Positions 1-8,129 of a DNA stretch of 64,000 nucleotides are shown here, one piece after another. A program made the position numbers and the translations under genes. Each line of letters opens with the position of its first letter. Position 1 is the stretch's first letter. The notes under the pieces were generated by a model, which made no database searches, was not told where the DNA came from, and saw only the letters and a program-made list of their open reading frames with translations. This DNA is from Candidatus Pseudomonas phytovorans (GTDB lineage Bacteria > Pseudomonadota > Gammaproteobacteria > Pseudomonadales > Pseudomonadaceae), in assembly GCA_029202525.1 (NCBI GenBank), contig CP119325.1, positions 4,190,001 through 4,254,000 of the forward strand, written 5' to 3'.

Positions 1-1373
1 GGCCCCGAAGCGTAGACATCCAGGCTGTCACTGGTGGTGTCGCCTACGTATTTGCGCGCGTAGATCGAGCTGGCAGTGGCTGAGTCCTGGGAGATGTACC
101 CCAGCGGCGCGTCATAGCCGTTGATCTGGTGGTTGTATTGGCCTTTGCTGACCCAGCCGTTATCGAACGTATGTTCCAGAGTGGCAAATGCCGTGCGGCT
201 GTACTGTTCCCATGAGCCCCATTTGGGGCCGTTATTGAACGAACGCGGCAGGTCCAGCTTGTTGCCGGTCGCGTCGAAGATGGTACGCGTGCCCGTCCAA
301 CTGGAGCCTTTCGGGTCGCTGTTCTGGTAATCGGCGCCCAGGGTCAGCAGGGTGTTTTCGTCCAGGTCAAACTCAAGGATGCCGTAGAGCACGCCCGTCT
401 TGCGCGAGTAATGGTCGAGGAACGAGTGTTTGTCCTGGTACGCCGCCACTGCCCGGCCGCGAACGTTGCCGGTCTCGGTCAAGGGCCCGCTGACGTCGAT
501 CTGCGAGCGGTAATTGTCCCACGAGCCGGCACCCAGCTCGATGCTGCTCTTGAAATCGTAAGTGGGCTTTTTACGAATCAGGTTGATGGTGCCGCCAGGG
601 CCGCCGGCACCGGTAAGCAGGCCGGTGGCACCCTTGAGTACTTCGACGCGGTCATAGATCGCCATGTCGGTCAGGGTCTGGCCCGCCGAATATTGGGCAT
701 CACGCAGGGTGGGGATACCGTCGTACTGGAAATTGACGATGGAGAAACCGCGGGAATAGTAGTTGGTACGCTCGGTGTCGTAGGTCGACACGGTAATGCC
801 CGGCGTATGGCGCATCACATCGTCGATGGCATTAAGGCCGAAATCATCCATCACCTGACGCGTCACCACCGAAATCGATTGGGGCGTTTCCCGTGGGGTC
901 AGCACCAGGCGCGTCGCGGTTGCAATGGTGCCCGGCGTGTACGAGCCAGTGCCTTCGGTCACCGTACCCAACTGGTTGGCGCTGACCTGTGTCGCTTGCA
1001 ACTCCAGGTCTGCACCCTGCAAGGCGGGCTTGGCAACCACGCGATATCCGCCTTGCTCGGGCTCGGCCTGCAGACCCAACGGGCTCAGCAGCCGATCCAG
1101 CCCTTCATCCACTGAAAAGTTGCCTTTCAAACCTTGGCTCTGGACGCCAGCCGTCAGTGACGAATCAATGCCGACCATCACGTTCGCCAGCTGCCCGAAA
1201 GCGCCCAGCACGCGATCAAGGCTGCCGGCAGGAATGTCATAGGTCTGACGTTGGGCGTGTTCCCGGTCGGGTACCGGGCTCGCGGCCATCACGCCATGGC
1301 TGGCGGTAGCCAGTGATAAACCGATGATGACGGTGCGCAAGGCGCTGGCGAGCGGAGTGACGCGGCTGAGCAT
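1..1373 (-). CDS. TonB-dependent siderophore receptor with N-terminal signalling domain (partial, 3' end outside window)
   Basis: Outer-membrane ferric-siderophore receptor. The reverse-strand reading frame opens at the ATG at 1373 and runs off the window edge, so about 457 codons are seen and most of the barrel is missing. It begins with a signal peptide, followed by an STN domain (QTYDIPAGSLDRVLGAFGQL onward) of the kind that talks to a FecR protein. A plug domain follows (TPRETPQSISVVTRQVMDD, then DRVEVLKGATGLLTGAGGPG). This is the FpvA/PupB/FecA transducer architecture. It lies just downstream of a FecR-like and a FecI-like gene in the same direction, so it probably induces its own synthesis when loaded with siderophore. 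The specific siderophore cannot be told from the sequence. Confidence 0.93.
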   Translation of the reverse strand, partial: MLSRVTPLASALRTVIIGLSLATASHGVMAASPVPDREHAQRQTYDIPAGSLDRVLGAFGQLANVMVGIDSSLTAGVQSQGLKGNFSVDEGLDRLLSPLGLQAEPEQGGYRVVAKPALQGADLELQATQVSANQLGTVTEGTGSYTPGTIATATRLVLTPRETPQSISVVTRQVMDDFGLNAIDDVMRHTPGITVSTYDTERTNYYSRGFSIVNFQYDGIPTLRDAQYSAGQTLTDMAIYDRVEVLKGATGLLTGAGGPGGTINLIRKKPTYDFKSSIELGAGSWDNYRSQIDVSGPLTETGNVRGRAVAAYQDKHSFLDHYSRKTGVLYGILEFDLDENTLLTLGADYQNSDPKGSSWTGTRTIFDATGNKLDLPRSFNNGPKWGSWEQYSRTAFATLEHTFDNGWVSKGQYNHQINGYDAPLGYISQDSATASSIYARKYVGDTTSDSLDVYASG

Positions 1374-1481
1374 AAAGACTGTCCTGTCGTGAAGGGTTGG
1401 GTGGGCGCTTTTTCAGCGTCTTACCTGCCTTGATGCTCGAAATGAAAAATACTGCCGACGCAGTGAAAAAATAATCCGTGG

Positions 1482-2450
1482 CTAGGCCGGTACGACCGTC
1501 GCCAGGTAACCAAACACCCGTTGCACTCGCACTGGCAGCACCTTGGCCAGCAAGTCGAGGCTGGCCTCCGGGCGATCCAGCGAGAACGACCCCGACACCT
1601 GCAAGCCGGCAATGGCCGGGTCGCAGCGCAGCACGCCACGCCGGTAGCGGTCGAGTTGTTCAAGCATGTCAACCAGGGGCATGCGCTCGGCGATCAGCAG
1701 GCCCTGAGTCCAGGCTTCGGCGGTTGATGGCACGCTTGCCGGCTGCCCGCTGCTGCGGCGGTCAAAGGTCAATTGCTGGCCGGTGCCAAGCGTGAAGCCG
1801 GCGCCCTGCAGCGGCTCGACCGACGCGCTGCCCGAAAGCAATTGCACCTCGGTTCCCTGCTGGCGAGGCAGGCCATGGCTGATGATCAACCGCGACAAGG
1901 CGGTTGGCCGCACCCAGCCATCGGTGGTCTTTATCGCCATGGTGCCGCTTGTGCCAGCACTCAGCAGCAGCCTGCCCAGACTCAATGTCAGGTCGGAGCC
2001 GCGAATATCCACCGCTGTACGCGTATCCAACTGCAACCCGCCCGCATCAGCCAGGCGTATATGCCGGCGCTCGCCCGTGTCGGTACGGTAATCGCTGAAC
2101 AGTTCCGGCAGCAGCATCCGCTCGCGCACGCTCAAGCCAAGGGCGGTGGCCACACTCAGGCCAGCGAAGCCTTTGAGCAAAGTGCGCCGCGACGGAACAC
2201 TGCGGGCCTGCAGCAATAGCCGGGCACTGGGCGCCGACAGCGCGTGGGTGTTGCGGCGCATATCGCTACCGATCCCGACCAGTCGCTGCCAGGCCAGCTC
2301 ATGCTGGGGGTTTTCATCACGCCACTGTTGGCAGGCCTGCTGATCCGCCTCACTGCTGGTACCCGATTGCAGCGCGACCATCCAGCTCAAGGCCTGATCC
2401 AGTACGCACTCATTCAAAGACTGATCGCAGACGGTCTGGGTGCGCGTCAT
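1482..2450 (-). CDS. FecR-family sigma-factor regulator (transmembrane anti-sigma/activator)
   Basis: Cytoplasmic-membrane protein that relays the receptor's siderophore signal to the ECF sigma factor. The N-terminus is a short cytoplasmic domain (DUF4880-like, 'ALSWMVALQSG'). A single membrane segment near residues 95-115 is preceded by a twin-arginine-like motif SRRTLLKGF. The periplasmic part carries the FecR fold ('YRTDTGERRHIRLADAGGLQ', 'LDTRTAVDI'). I chose the start at 2450, where ATG overlaps the sigma gene's TGA (ATGA); an ATG 24 bases upstream lies deeper in the sigma gene. Length is about 322 residues, normal for the family. The gene sits between the sigma gene and the receptor, the usual FecI-FecR-FecA order. 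Confidence 0.92.
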   Translation of the reverse strand: MTRTQTVCDQSLNECVLDQALSWMVALQSGTSSEADQQACQQWRDENPQHELAWQRLVGIGSDMRRNTHALSAPSARLLLQARSVPSRRTLLKGFAGLSVATALGLSVRERMLLPELFSDYRTDTGERRHIRLADAGGLQLDTRTAVDIRGSDLTLSLGRLLLSAGTSGTMAIKTTDGWVRPTALSRLIISHGLPRQQGTEVQLLSGSASVEPLQGAGFTLGTGQQLTFDRRSSGQPASVPSTAEAWTQGLLIAERMPLVDMLEQLDRYRRGVLRCDPAIAGLQVSGSFSLDRPEASLDLLAKVLPVRVQRVFGYLATVVPA

Positions 2451-2956
2451 GTGGCGTACACCGCCAGGTAGCAATGGCGATAGGCTTTGAGCATGGCTTT
2501 TTGCACCACATTCACACTGAGGTCCATACGCGCTGCGATTTGCGGATAGGTCAAACCATCGAGCTGCGACAACAGGAAAATTTCCCGCACCCTGCTCCCC
2601 AAACCGTCCAGCACCTGGCCCACCGCATCCAGTGCTTCCAGCACCAGCAAGCGGGTTTCCGGTGAGGGCATGTGGTCCGGTTCGAGGGTCATCAGCGACT
2701 GCTCATACGCCCGCTCCAGCGCCTGGCGGCGAAAATACTGCCCGCACAAACGGCTGGCAACCGTCGTGAGAAAGGCTCGCGGCTCGCGAAAAATCGGTAC
2801 GCTGCCGCTACTGAGGATGCGCACGAACGTATCCTGCGCCAGGTCCAGGGCCAGTTCCTGCCCACCCAGCTTGCGCCGCAGCAACTGCACGACCCAATCG
2901 TGGTGCTGGGCGTAGAGTTCGCCCACAACATGATGGGCAGAGTTGGATGGGATCAT
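2447..2956 (-). CDS. ECF RNA polymerase sigma factor, FecI family
   Basis: Sigma factor of 169 residues that should direct RNA polymerase to the downstream siderophore-receptor promoter. Region 2 is visible around 'LALDLAQDTFVRILSS' and 'PRAFLTTVASRLCGQYFRR'. Region 4 ends in the helix-turn-helix 'LTYPQIAARMDLSVNVVQKAM' (given here in two joined parts of the same helix pair). The length and residues match FecI/PupI/FpvI-type iron-starvation sigma factors. Its stop overlaps the FecR start by four bases, so the two are translationally coupled. A Fur-box-like palindrome lies about 40-60 bases upstream. Confidence 0.93.
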   Translation of the reverse strand: MIPSNSAHHVVGELYAQHHDWVVQLLRRKLGGQELALDLAQDTFVRILSSGSVPIFREPRAFLTTVASRLCGQYFRRQALERAYEQSLMTLEPDHMPSPETRLLVLEALDAVGQVLDGLGSRVREIFLLSQLDGLTYPQIAARMDLSVNVVQKAMLKAYRHCYLAVYAT

Positions 2957-2996
2957 CGGCGTAGTATCCAGGGGACAGCTCAGGAAAGTCGCATAT

Positions 2997-3015
2997 AGTA
3001 ATACTTCTCATTACC
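2997..3015 (-). promoter_or_regulatory. Putative Fur box upstream of the FecI-like sigma gene
   Basis: The 19-mer AGTAATACTTCTCATTACC matches 12 of 19 positions of the Fur consensus GATAATGATAATCATTATC. It contains the inverted repeat GTAAT-N7-ATTAC. It lies 41-59 bases before the sigma start, where iron repression of a FecI-type gene is expected. The match is by eye only. Confidence 0.5.
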
Positions 3016-3196
3016 GGATGGCTAAAAATTCTCTCATCAATCGATAGGGTCATTCCCTCTTCATTGGCCGATTCTCGCCATACCATGTGGTCAGAGTCCT
3101 CATCGTCGGACCAAGCCCCCGCTCGTCAACCCACCTGAACCCTCTCCCCCGTGCGCCGGTCGCTAGTAGTGGGTGCACGAACGTAAGGGATCCCTC

Positions 3197-3973
3197 GTGA
3201 GTGAAATTTGCATCGATACCTCCGGTTACATCATCGACAAAGTGACCGCCGTGCACCGCCTGACGGTGCTCACCCTCAACGTGCACAAAGGCTTCACACC
3301 GTTAAACCGCCGCTTCATCCTGCCGGAGCTGCGCGAGGCGGTACGTGCTACGGGTGCAGATCTGGTGTTCTTGCAGGAGGTGCATGGCAGCCACCAACGG
3401 CATGCCGAGCGCCACTCCCGCTGGCCACAGACGCCGCAATACGAATTTCTCGCTGATAGCATATGGCCGCAGTTCGCCTACGGGCTCAATGCGGTCTACC
3501 CCCATGGCGACCATGGCAACGCGCTCTTGTCGAAATTTCCGATCCGCGCGTACGACAACCTGGACGTCTCGGTCCAGGGCGACGAGGAGCGTGGTTTGCT
3601 GCACTGCCAGCTCGAAGTGCCGGGCCATGAACAGGTGCATGCCATCTGCGTACACCTGGGCCTGCGCGAGCACCATCGCCAGCGTCAGGTCGGCCTGCTC
3701 ATGGCATTGCTGGAGAGCCTGCCGCCGGAGGAGCCGGTCATCGTCGCCGGTGACTTCAACGACTGGCGCCTCAAAGCCGATGCCCGGCTTTCGGGGCATC
3801 TGATCGAAGCCTTCGGCAAACCGGCGCGCAGTTTCCCGGCGCGCCTGCCCCTGCTGCGCCTGGACCGCATCTACCTGCGCAATGCGCAAAGCCGCGAGGC
3901 GCGGGTGTTGTCCAGCTACCCCTGGTCGCACCTCTCCGACCATGCCCCGCTGGTAGCCGAGGTGACGCTATGA
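3197..3973 (+). CDS. ybhP: Endonuclease/exonuclease/phosphatase-family protein (YbhP-like)
   Basis: Member of the EEP metal-dependent phosphodiesterase fold. Visible motifs are 'LTLNVHKGF', 'DLVFLQEVHG' (metal-binding Glu), 'VIVAGDFNDWR' (catalytic Asp/Asn) and C-terminal 'LSDHAPLVAEV' (SDH motif). The reading frame extends upstream to a GTG at 3173, but the GTG at 3197 has an AAGGGA ribosome site six bases before it and is preferred (258 residues). The stop overlaps the next gene's ATG by four bases. E. coli has the same ybhP-clsB-ybhN order, so a role in envelope phospholipid metabolism is likely. The substrate is not known. Confidence 0.9.
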   Translation: MSEICIDTSGYIIDKVTAVHRLTVLTLNVHKGFTPLNRRFILPELREAVRATGADLVFLQEVHGSHQRHAERHSRWPQTPQYEFLADSIWPQFAYGLNAVYPHGDHGNALLSKFPIRAYDNLDVSVQGDEERGLLHCQLEVPGHEQVHAICVHLGLREHHRQRQVGLLMALLESLPPEEPVIVAGDFNDWRLKADARLSGHLIEAFGKPARSFPARLPLLRLDRIYLRNAQSREARVLSSYPWSHLSDHAPLVAEVTL

Positions 3974-5172
3974 AGCAAACCTGGAGCGACGGCAACCGTG
4001 TCGAGCTGCTGATCAATGGCGAGCAGTACTACCCACGCGTGTTCGAGGCCATGGCCCAGGCGCGCGAGGAAATCCTGCTGGAAACCTTCATCATTTACGA
4101 CGACAAGGTCGGCCAGCGCTTGCGCCAGACACTGATCGAAGCCGTACAACGTGGCGTACGTGTCGAAGTGGCGGTCGATGGCTACGGTACCGCAGACCTG
4201 CCCGAGGATTTCATCTCATCCATGACCGCAGCCGGCGTGCGCTTTCACGCATTCGACCCGCAGCCACGGCTGGCCGGCATGCGTACCAACCTGTTCCGCC
4301 GCCTGCACCGCAAGATCGTGGTGATCGACGGGCAACGCGCATTCATCGGAGGCATCAACTACAGCGCCGACCACCTCGGCGACTTCGGCCCCCAGGCCAA
4401 GCAGGATTATGCAGTGGAGGTTGTCGGCCCCGTGGTTGCCCAGGTGCACACTTCCAGCTGCAGGATGCTCGCGCCGGTACTGGAGAGCATCAGCCAGGTT
4501 GAGCGCAGCAACGCCGCTACCGGCCCGGTCAGCGCCATGCTGGTAGAGCGGGACAACCGCCACCATCGCAATGATATCGAGGTCTGTTACCTGCAAGCCT
4601 TCCGCCAGGCCAGGCAGCGTATCGTGGTCGCCAACGCCTACTTCTTCCCAGGCTACCGCCTACTGCGCGAACTGCGCAACGCTGCCCGGCGCGGGGTCGA
4701 AGTGACCCTGATCCTTCAGGGGCAACCGGACATGCGCTGGGTGCGCGCCCTGTCGCGCCTGCTCTACAACTACCTGCTGCGCGACCACGTACACATTCAC
4801 GAGTACTGCAAGCGCCCGCTCCACGGCAAGGTGGCGTTGGTGGACGACGACTGGTCTACCGTGGGCTCAAGCAACCTCGACCCGCTGAGCCTGTCGTTCA
4901 ACCTGGAAGCCAATCTGGTAATCCGTGACCGCGCATTCAACCATGGCCTGTACCAACACTTGAGCGAACTGAGCCGGGAGCACTGCAAAACCGTGACCCT
5001 GGAACGCGCAGTGCGCGGCTACTGGTGGCGAGCACCGTTGATCTTCCTGGGTTTTCACATCACCCGATATTTTCCGCGCATCGCCGGCTGGTTCCCTGCA
5101 CACCGGCAACGCTTGCAGTCGCTGCAAGCGCATAGCGAAGTCCCGGTCGACTACCACGAGGGCCAGACCTGA
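3970..5172 (+). CDS. clsB: Cardiolipin synthase B
   Basis: Phospholipase-D-superfamily enzyme that makes cardiolipin from phosphatidylglycerol and a second phospholipid at the inner membrane. Both HKD motifs are present: LHRKIVVIDGQRAFIGG near residue 112 and LHGKVALVDDDWSTVGSSN near residue 278. There are no long N-terminal membrane helices, which fits ClsB rather than ClsA. Length is 400 residues, normal for ClsB/YbhO. It overlaps ybhP by four bases, and its stop shares a base with the ATG of the next gene, so the three are one operon. Confidence 0.94.
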   Translation: MKQTWSDGNRVELLINGEQYYPRVFEAMAQAREEILLETFIIYDDKVGQRLRQTLIEAVQRGVRVEVAVDGYGTADLPEDFISSMTAAGVRFHAFDPQPRLAGMRTNLFRRLHRKIVVIDGQRAFIGGINYSADHLGDFGPQAKQDYAVEVVGPVVAQVHTSSCRMLAPVLESISQVERSNAATGPVSAMLVERDNRHHRNDIEVCYLQAFRQARQRIVVANAYFFPGYRLLRELRNAARRGVEVTLILQGQPDMRWVRALSRLLYNYLLRDHVHIHEYCKRPLHGKVALVDDDWSTVGSSNLDPLSLSFNLEANLVIRDRAFNHGLYQHLSELSREHCKTVTLERAVRGYWWRAPLIFLGFHITRYFPRIAGWFPAHRQRLQSLQAHSEVPVDYHEGQT

Positions 5173-6131
5173 TGGCCAATCCTCGCTGGAAGACCTGGGG
5201 CAAACGCCTGCTGCCCGTGCTGTTCCTGATACTGATTCCAGTGCTGCTGTTCACCCTGGCGCGTAATCTGGACTGGAACGAGGTGCGCCAGTCGCTGCTG
5301 GCATACCGGCCCTCGACCCTTGTCCTTGGCCTGCTGCTGGCCATGTGCAGCTACCTGGTATTCGCCAGCTATGACCTGCTCGCCCGTGCCTATACCGGCC
5401 ACCGCCTGCCGGCGCGCCAGGTGCTGCCGGTGGCATTCGTGTGCTATGCATTCAACCTCAGCTTTACCACCTGGGTGGGCGGTGTCGCCCTGCGCTACCG
5501 ACTGTATGGCAGGCTTGGGCTGGATAACGCGACCATCACCCGCATCCTCACCTTGGGCCTGTTGACCAACTGGATGGGCTACCTGCTGCTGGCCGGCACG
5601 GTGTTCATGCTGGGCATGGTCAAACTGCCGGAGAGCTGGGCAGTGGGTTCAGGCGGCCTGCGCCTGATCGGCATGCTGATGGTGGCGAGCGCGTTGGCCT
5701 ACCTGCTTGCCTGCGCCTTCGCCAAACGGCGCACGTGGAACCTGCGGGGGCATGAGGTAACCCTGCCGAGCCTGCGCCTGGCGCTGTGCCAGGTGGCGCT
5801 GGGGGCAAGCAACTGGGCGCTGATGGCGGCGCTTATCCACCTGTTGCTGCCCCCGGAGTTGAAGTATCCCTCGGTCCTGGGCGTGTTGCTGATCAGTTGC
5901 GTGGCAGGCGTGGTGGCGCATATTCCCGCCGGCCTTGGCGTGCTGGAAACCGTTTTCCTCGCCCTGCTCCACGGCCAGCTCGGCCAGGGCACCCTGATTG
6001 CCGCGCTGCTGGGTTATCGGACCTTGTACTACCTGATACCGCTGCTGTTGGCAGTGGTCACCTACCTGGTGCTCGAAAAACGGGCCAAGGCTTTACGGCA
6101 ACAGGCCGGGCTGGCATCCAGCAAGCGCTGA
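5172..6131 (+). CDS. ybhN: Lysylphosphatidylglycerol synthase TM-region / UPF0104 membrane protein (YbhN-like)
   Basis: Integral membrane protein of 319 residues with about eight hydrophobic segments (for example 'LLPVLFLILIPVLLFTLA' and 'VLGLLLAMCSYLVFASYDLL'). It belongs to the UPF0104 family, which resembles the flippase half of lysyl-PG synthase but lacks the synthase domain. The motif AGLGVLETVFLALLHG near the C-terminus is typical of the family. The start is fixed by overlap with clsB (TGATG). It completes the ybhP-clsB-ybhN operon. A lipid-transport role is inferred from the family. It ends 14 bases from the convergent tonB gene. Confidence 0.88.
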   Translation: MANPRWKTWGKRLLPVLFLILIPVLLFTLARNLDWNEVRQSLLAYRPSTLVLGLLLAMCSYLVFASYDLLARAYTGHRLPARQVLPVAFVCYAFNLSFTTWVGGVALRYRLYGRLGLDNATITRILTLGLLTNWMGYLLLAGTVFMLGMVKLPESWAVGSGGLRLIGMLMVASALAYLLACAFAKRRTWNLRGHEVTLPSLRLALCQVALGASNWALMAALIHLLLPPELKYPSVLGVLLISCVAGVVAHIPAGLGVLETVFLALLHGQLGQGTLIAALLGYRTLYYLIPLLLAVVTYLVLEKRAKALRQQAGLASSKR

Positions 6132-6145
6132 CGACGCGGCGGGGC

Positions 6146-6898
6146 TCAGCGAATCTTGTAGGTGAAGGTATTTTTGACATTGGCCACCGCCACTGCCTGC
6201 CCATTCACCACCCGAGGCTGGTACCGGAAGCGCTTCGCCGCCGCCAGCGACGGCTTGATGAACAAGGGATGGCACTGGCCGACCACCTGCGGATCGCTGA
6301 CCTGTCCTTGCGGTGTGACCGTGTAGGCCACCGTGCATTCCCCCTCGATATTGCGATCCAGGGCCCGCTGTGGGTAGTCGGGTGCTTCCTTGGCGACGGG
6401 CAGATACTGCCGGCTGGCCGCCTCGGCTGCCGCACGGGCTTGGGCAGCAGCCTCTCGCGCCTGGTGCTGGCGGGCCTGCTCCTGTTGTGCAAGTTGCTGC
6501 TCGCGCCGCTCCACCGCTTCGCGCTGCTGGCGAGCTTGTTCCTGGTCCTGGCGCTGCTGTTGATCGCGCTTCTGCTGGTCGCGCTTCTCTTGCTGCACAC
6601 GCTTGAGTGCCAATGCTGCCTGATCCACGACCGGTACCTGAGCCTTCGGTGTCGGCACCGAAGGTTTCTTGATCACAGGCTCGGGCGCAGGTGCTGGCGG
6701 CTCCGGCACCGCAACGGGTGCCGGCAAGTTCACCAGTTGGGTGTGGATCACGGCCGCCTGTACAGGTTGTAGCGCTGACGTATGCGACAGGTTGAACAGC
6801 AGGTAGACCACCCCCGCATGCAATGCCAACGCCACGCCAAACGCCATACCGTGGTCGCGCCAGCTGGCAGGGCCAAAAGTCAGGTTGATCATGGTCAC
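6146..6898 (-). CDS. tonB: Energy transducer TonB
   Basis: Inner-membrane-anchored TonB of about 250 residues. One N-terminal membrane helix ('FGVALALHAGVVYLLFNL') is followed by a Pro/Lys-rich stretch, then a long Gln/Arg/Glu-rich region (roughly residues 95-170) likely to form a helix or coiled coil across the periplasm. A C-terminal TonB domain follows ('DYPQRALDRNIEGECTVAY', 'VNGQAVAVANVKNTFTYKI'). The GTG at 6898 overlaps the exbD stop (GTGA); an ATG at 6892 is an alternative, with GAGG ten bases upstream. It is last in the receptor-phytase-exbB-exbD-tonB operon, so this looks like a private motor for the upstream receptor. Confidence 0.93.
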   Translation of the reverse strand: MTMINLTFGPASWRDHGMAFGVALALHAGVVYLLFNLSHTSALQPVQAAVIHTQLVNLPAPVAVPEPPAPAPEPVIKKPSVPTPKAQVPVVDQAALALKRVQQEKRDQQKRDQQQRQDQEQARQQREAVERREQQLAQQEQARQHQAREAAAQARAAAEAASRQYLPVAKEAPDYPQRALDRNIEGECTVAYTVTPQGQVSDPQVVGQCHPLFIKPSLAAAKRFRYQPRVVNGQAVAVANVKNTFTYKIR

Positions 6899-7338
6899 GG
6901 CGCCTCGGTGATCAGGCCCAGCCGGCTGACACCGCCGCGTTGCAGCTCGGCGATGCCGGCCACCACTGCGGCATATTCGGTGTTGCGGTCGGCACGCAGG
7001 TACACCTGGGTCTGCGGGTCCTGGGCGACGATGGCTGCGATCTTGTCGCGCATCTGCGCGGTGTCGACGGCACTGTCGGTCTGGCTGCTGGTGTCGACCT
7101 CACTGCCCAGGTTCCAGTAATAGCTGCCGTCGGCCTTCACCGAGAGCGTGACAATCCGCTGCTGGCTGGGTGCCGGCAATGCCTCGGCGGCCACCTTGGG
7201 CAGCTCGATCTGCACGCCCTGCACCAGCATCGGTGCGGTGACCATGAAGATCACCAGCAGTACCAGCATCACATCGATGTACGGCACCACGTTCATTTCG
7301 GCCTTCAGGCCATGTTTGCGCACGGGTCTGGCGAGCAT
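6895..7338 (-). CDS. exbD: Biopolymer transport protein ExbD
   Basis: Proton-channel partner of ExbB in the TonB motor; 147 residues. It has a single membrane helix, 'MNVVPYIDVMLVLLVIFMV', containing the essential Asp (YIDVMLVLLV), and a C-terminal periplasmic domain ('VYLRADRNTEYAAVVAGI'). It starts 13 bases after exbB and overlaps tonB by four bases. Confidence 0.95.
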   Translation of the reverse strand: MLARPVRKHGLKAEMNVVPYIDVMLVLLVIFMVTAPMLVQGVQIELPKVAAEALPAPSQQRIVTLSVKADGSYYWNLGSEVDTSSQTDSAVDTAQMRDKIAAIVAQDPQTQVYLRADRNTEYAAVVAGIAELQRGGVSRLGLITEAP

Positions 7339-7351
7339 CGCATGTTCCTCC

Positions 7352-8062
7352 TCAGGCCACTGCCGCCAGGCTGCTGGCCTGGCCTTGCAAACGCCGTTGC
7401 AGGCGGCCTTGCAGTTCGTTGCCGAAGGCGTAGTAGCGGCTGATCAACGTCTGGCTGCGCGCCGAGTAACGGTTATAGGCCATCACTGCCGGAATCGCCG
7501 CAAACAGGCCTATGGCCGTGGCGATCAGCGCTTCGGCAATACCGGGGGCCACCGTCGACAGGGTCGCCTGCTGCACCTGAGACAACCCCAGGAACGAATT
7601 CATGATGCCCCACACGGTGCCGAACAGGCCGATGTAGGGGCTGACCGAGCCGACCGTGGCAAGGAACGGCAGGCCCTGCTCCAGGCGCTCCTCCTGCTCG
7701 GCGATGGCCACCAGCAGGCTGCGCTCGACGCCTTCGAGCACGCTGTCGGGCTGCTGGCCAGGTTGCAGCTGCTGGAACGCCTGGTAGCCGGAGATGAAAA
7801 GCTGCTGCAGCCCGGCATCAACGTCAGGCTGTTGCGCCTTGATGCCCTGATACAACTGGCCGACTTCGCTTTCCCGGAACTGCTTGAGAAACGCCCTGCT
7901 GTGCGCTTCGCTACGGCGCAGGCGGCTGCCGCGCTGAATGATCAGGTACCAGCTGAGCAGCGAGGCCAAAGCCAGGCACAGCATGACGGCCTGGACCACC
8001 AGGCTGGCTTCGCTGACCAGGCCCCAGACGGTAGTGTGTTCGAGCGGAGTTGCGGTTTGCAT
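7352..8062 (-). CDS. exbB: Biopolymer transport protein ExbB (MotA/TolQ/ExbB family)
   Basis: Membrane subunit of the TonB-energising proton channel; 236 residues. It has an N-terminal membrane helix ('VQAVMLCLALASLLSWYLII') and the family core 'YIGLFGTVWGIMNSFLGL' and 'IAEALIATAIGLFAAIPAVM'. The gene follows the phytase gene by 67 bases on the same strand. With exbD and tonB it completes a dedicated TonB system. Confidence 0.95.
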   Translation of the reverse strand: MQTATPLEHTTVWGLVSEASLVVQAVMLCLALASLLSWYLIIQRGSRLRRSEAHSRAFLKQFRESEVGQLYQGIKAQQPDVDAGLQQLFISGYQAFQQLQPGQQPDSVLEGVERSLLVAIAEQEERLEQGLPFLATVGSVSPYIGLFGTVWGIMNSFLGLSQVQQATLSTVAPGIAEALIATAIGLFAAIPAVMAYNRYSARSQTLISRYYAFGNELQGRLQRRLQGQASSLAAVA

Positions 8063-8129
8063 GGGGGTGTCCTTTCAATGTGAGCCTTAGTCAAAGGCAA
8101 TCAGGTTGCGGTGGCATGACAGGCAGCTG

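Noticed and set aside
53..1373. Plus-strand small frames across the first 1.3 kb
   Set aside because: They are antisense to the partial siderophore receptor, whose signal peptide, STN and plug domains read clearly on the minus strand.
5786..6772. Long plus-strand frame across ybhN end and tonB
   Set aside because: It is the mirror of ybhN and the minus-strand tonB gene; its residues are low-complexity Leu/Arg runs with no domain.
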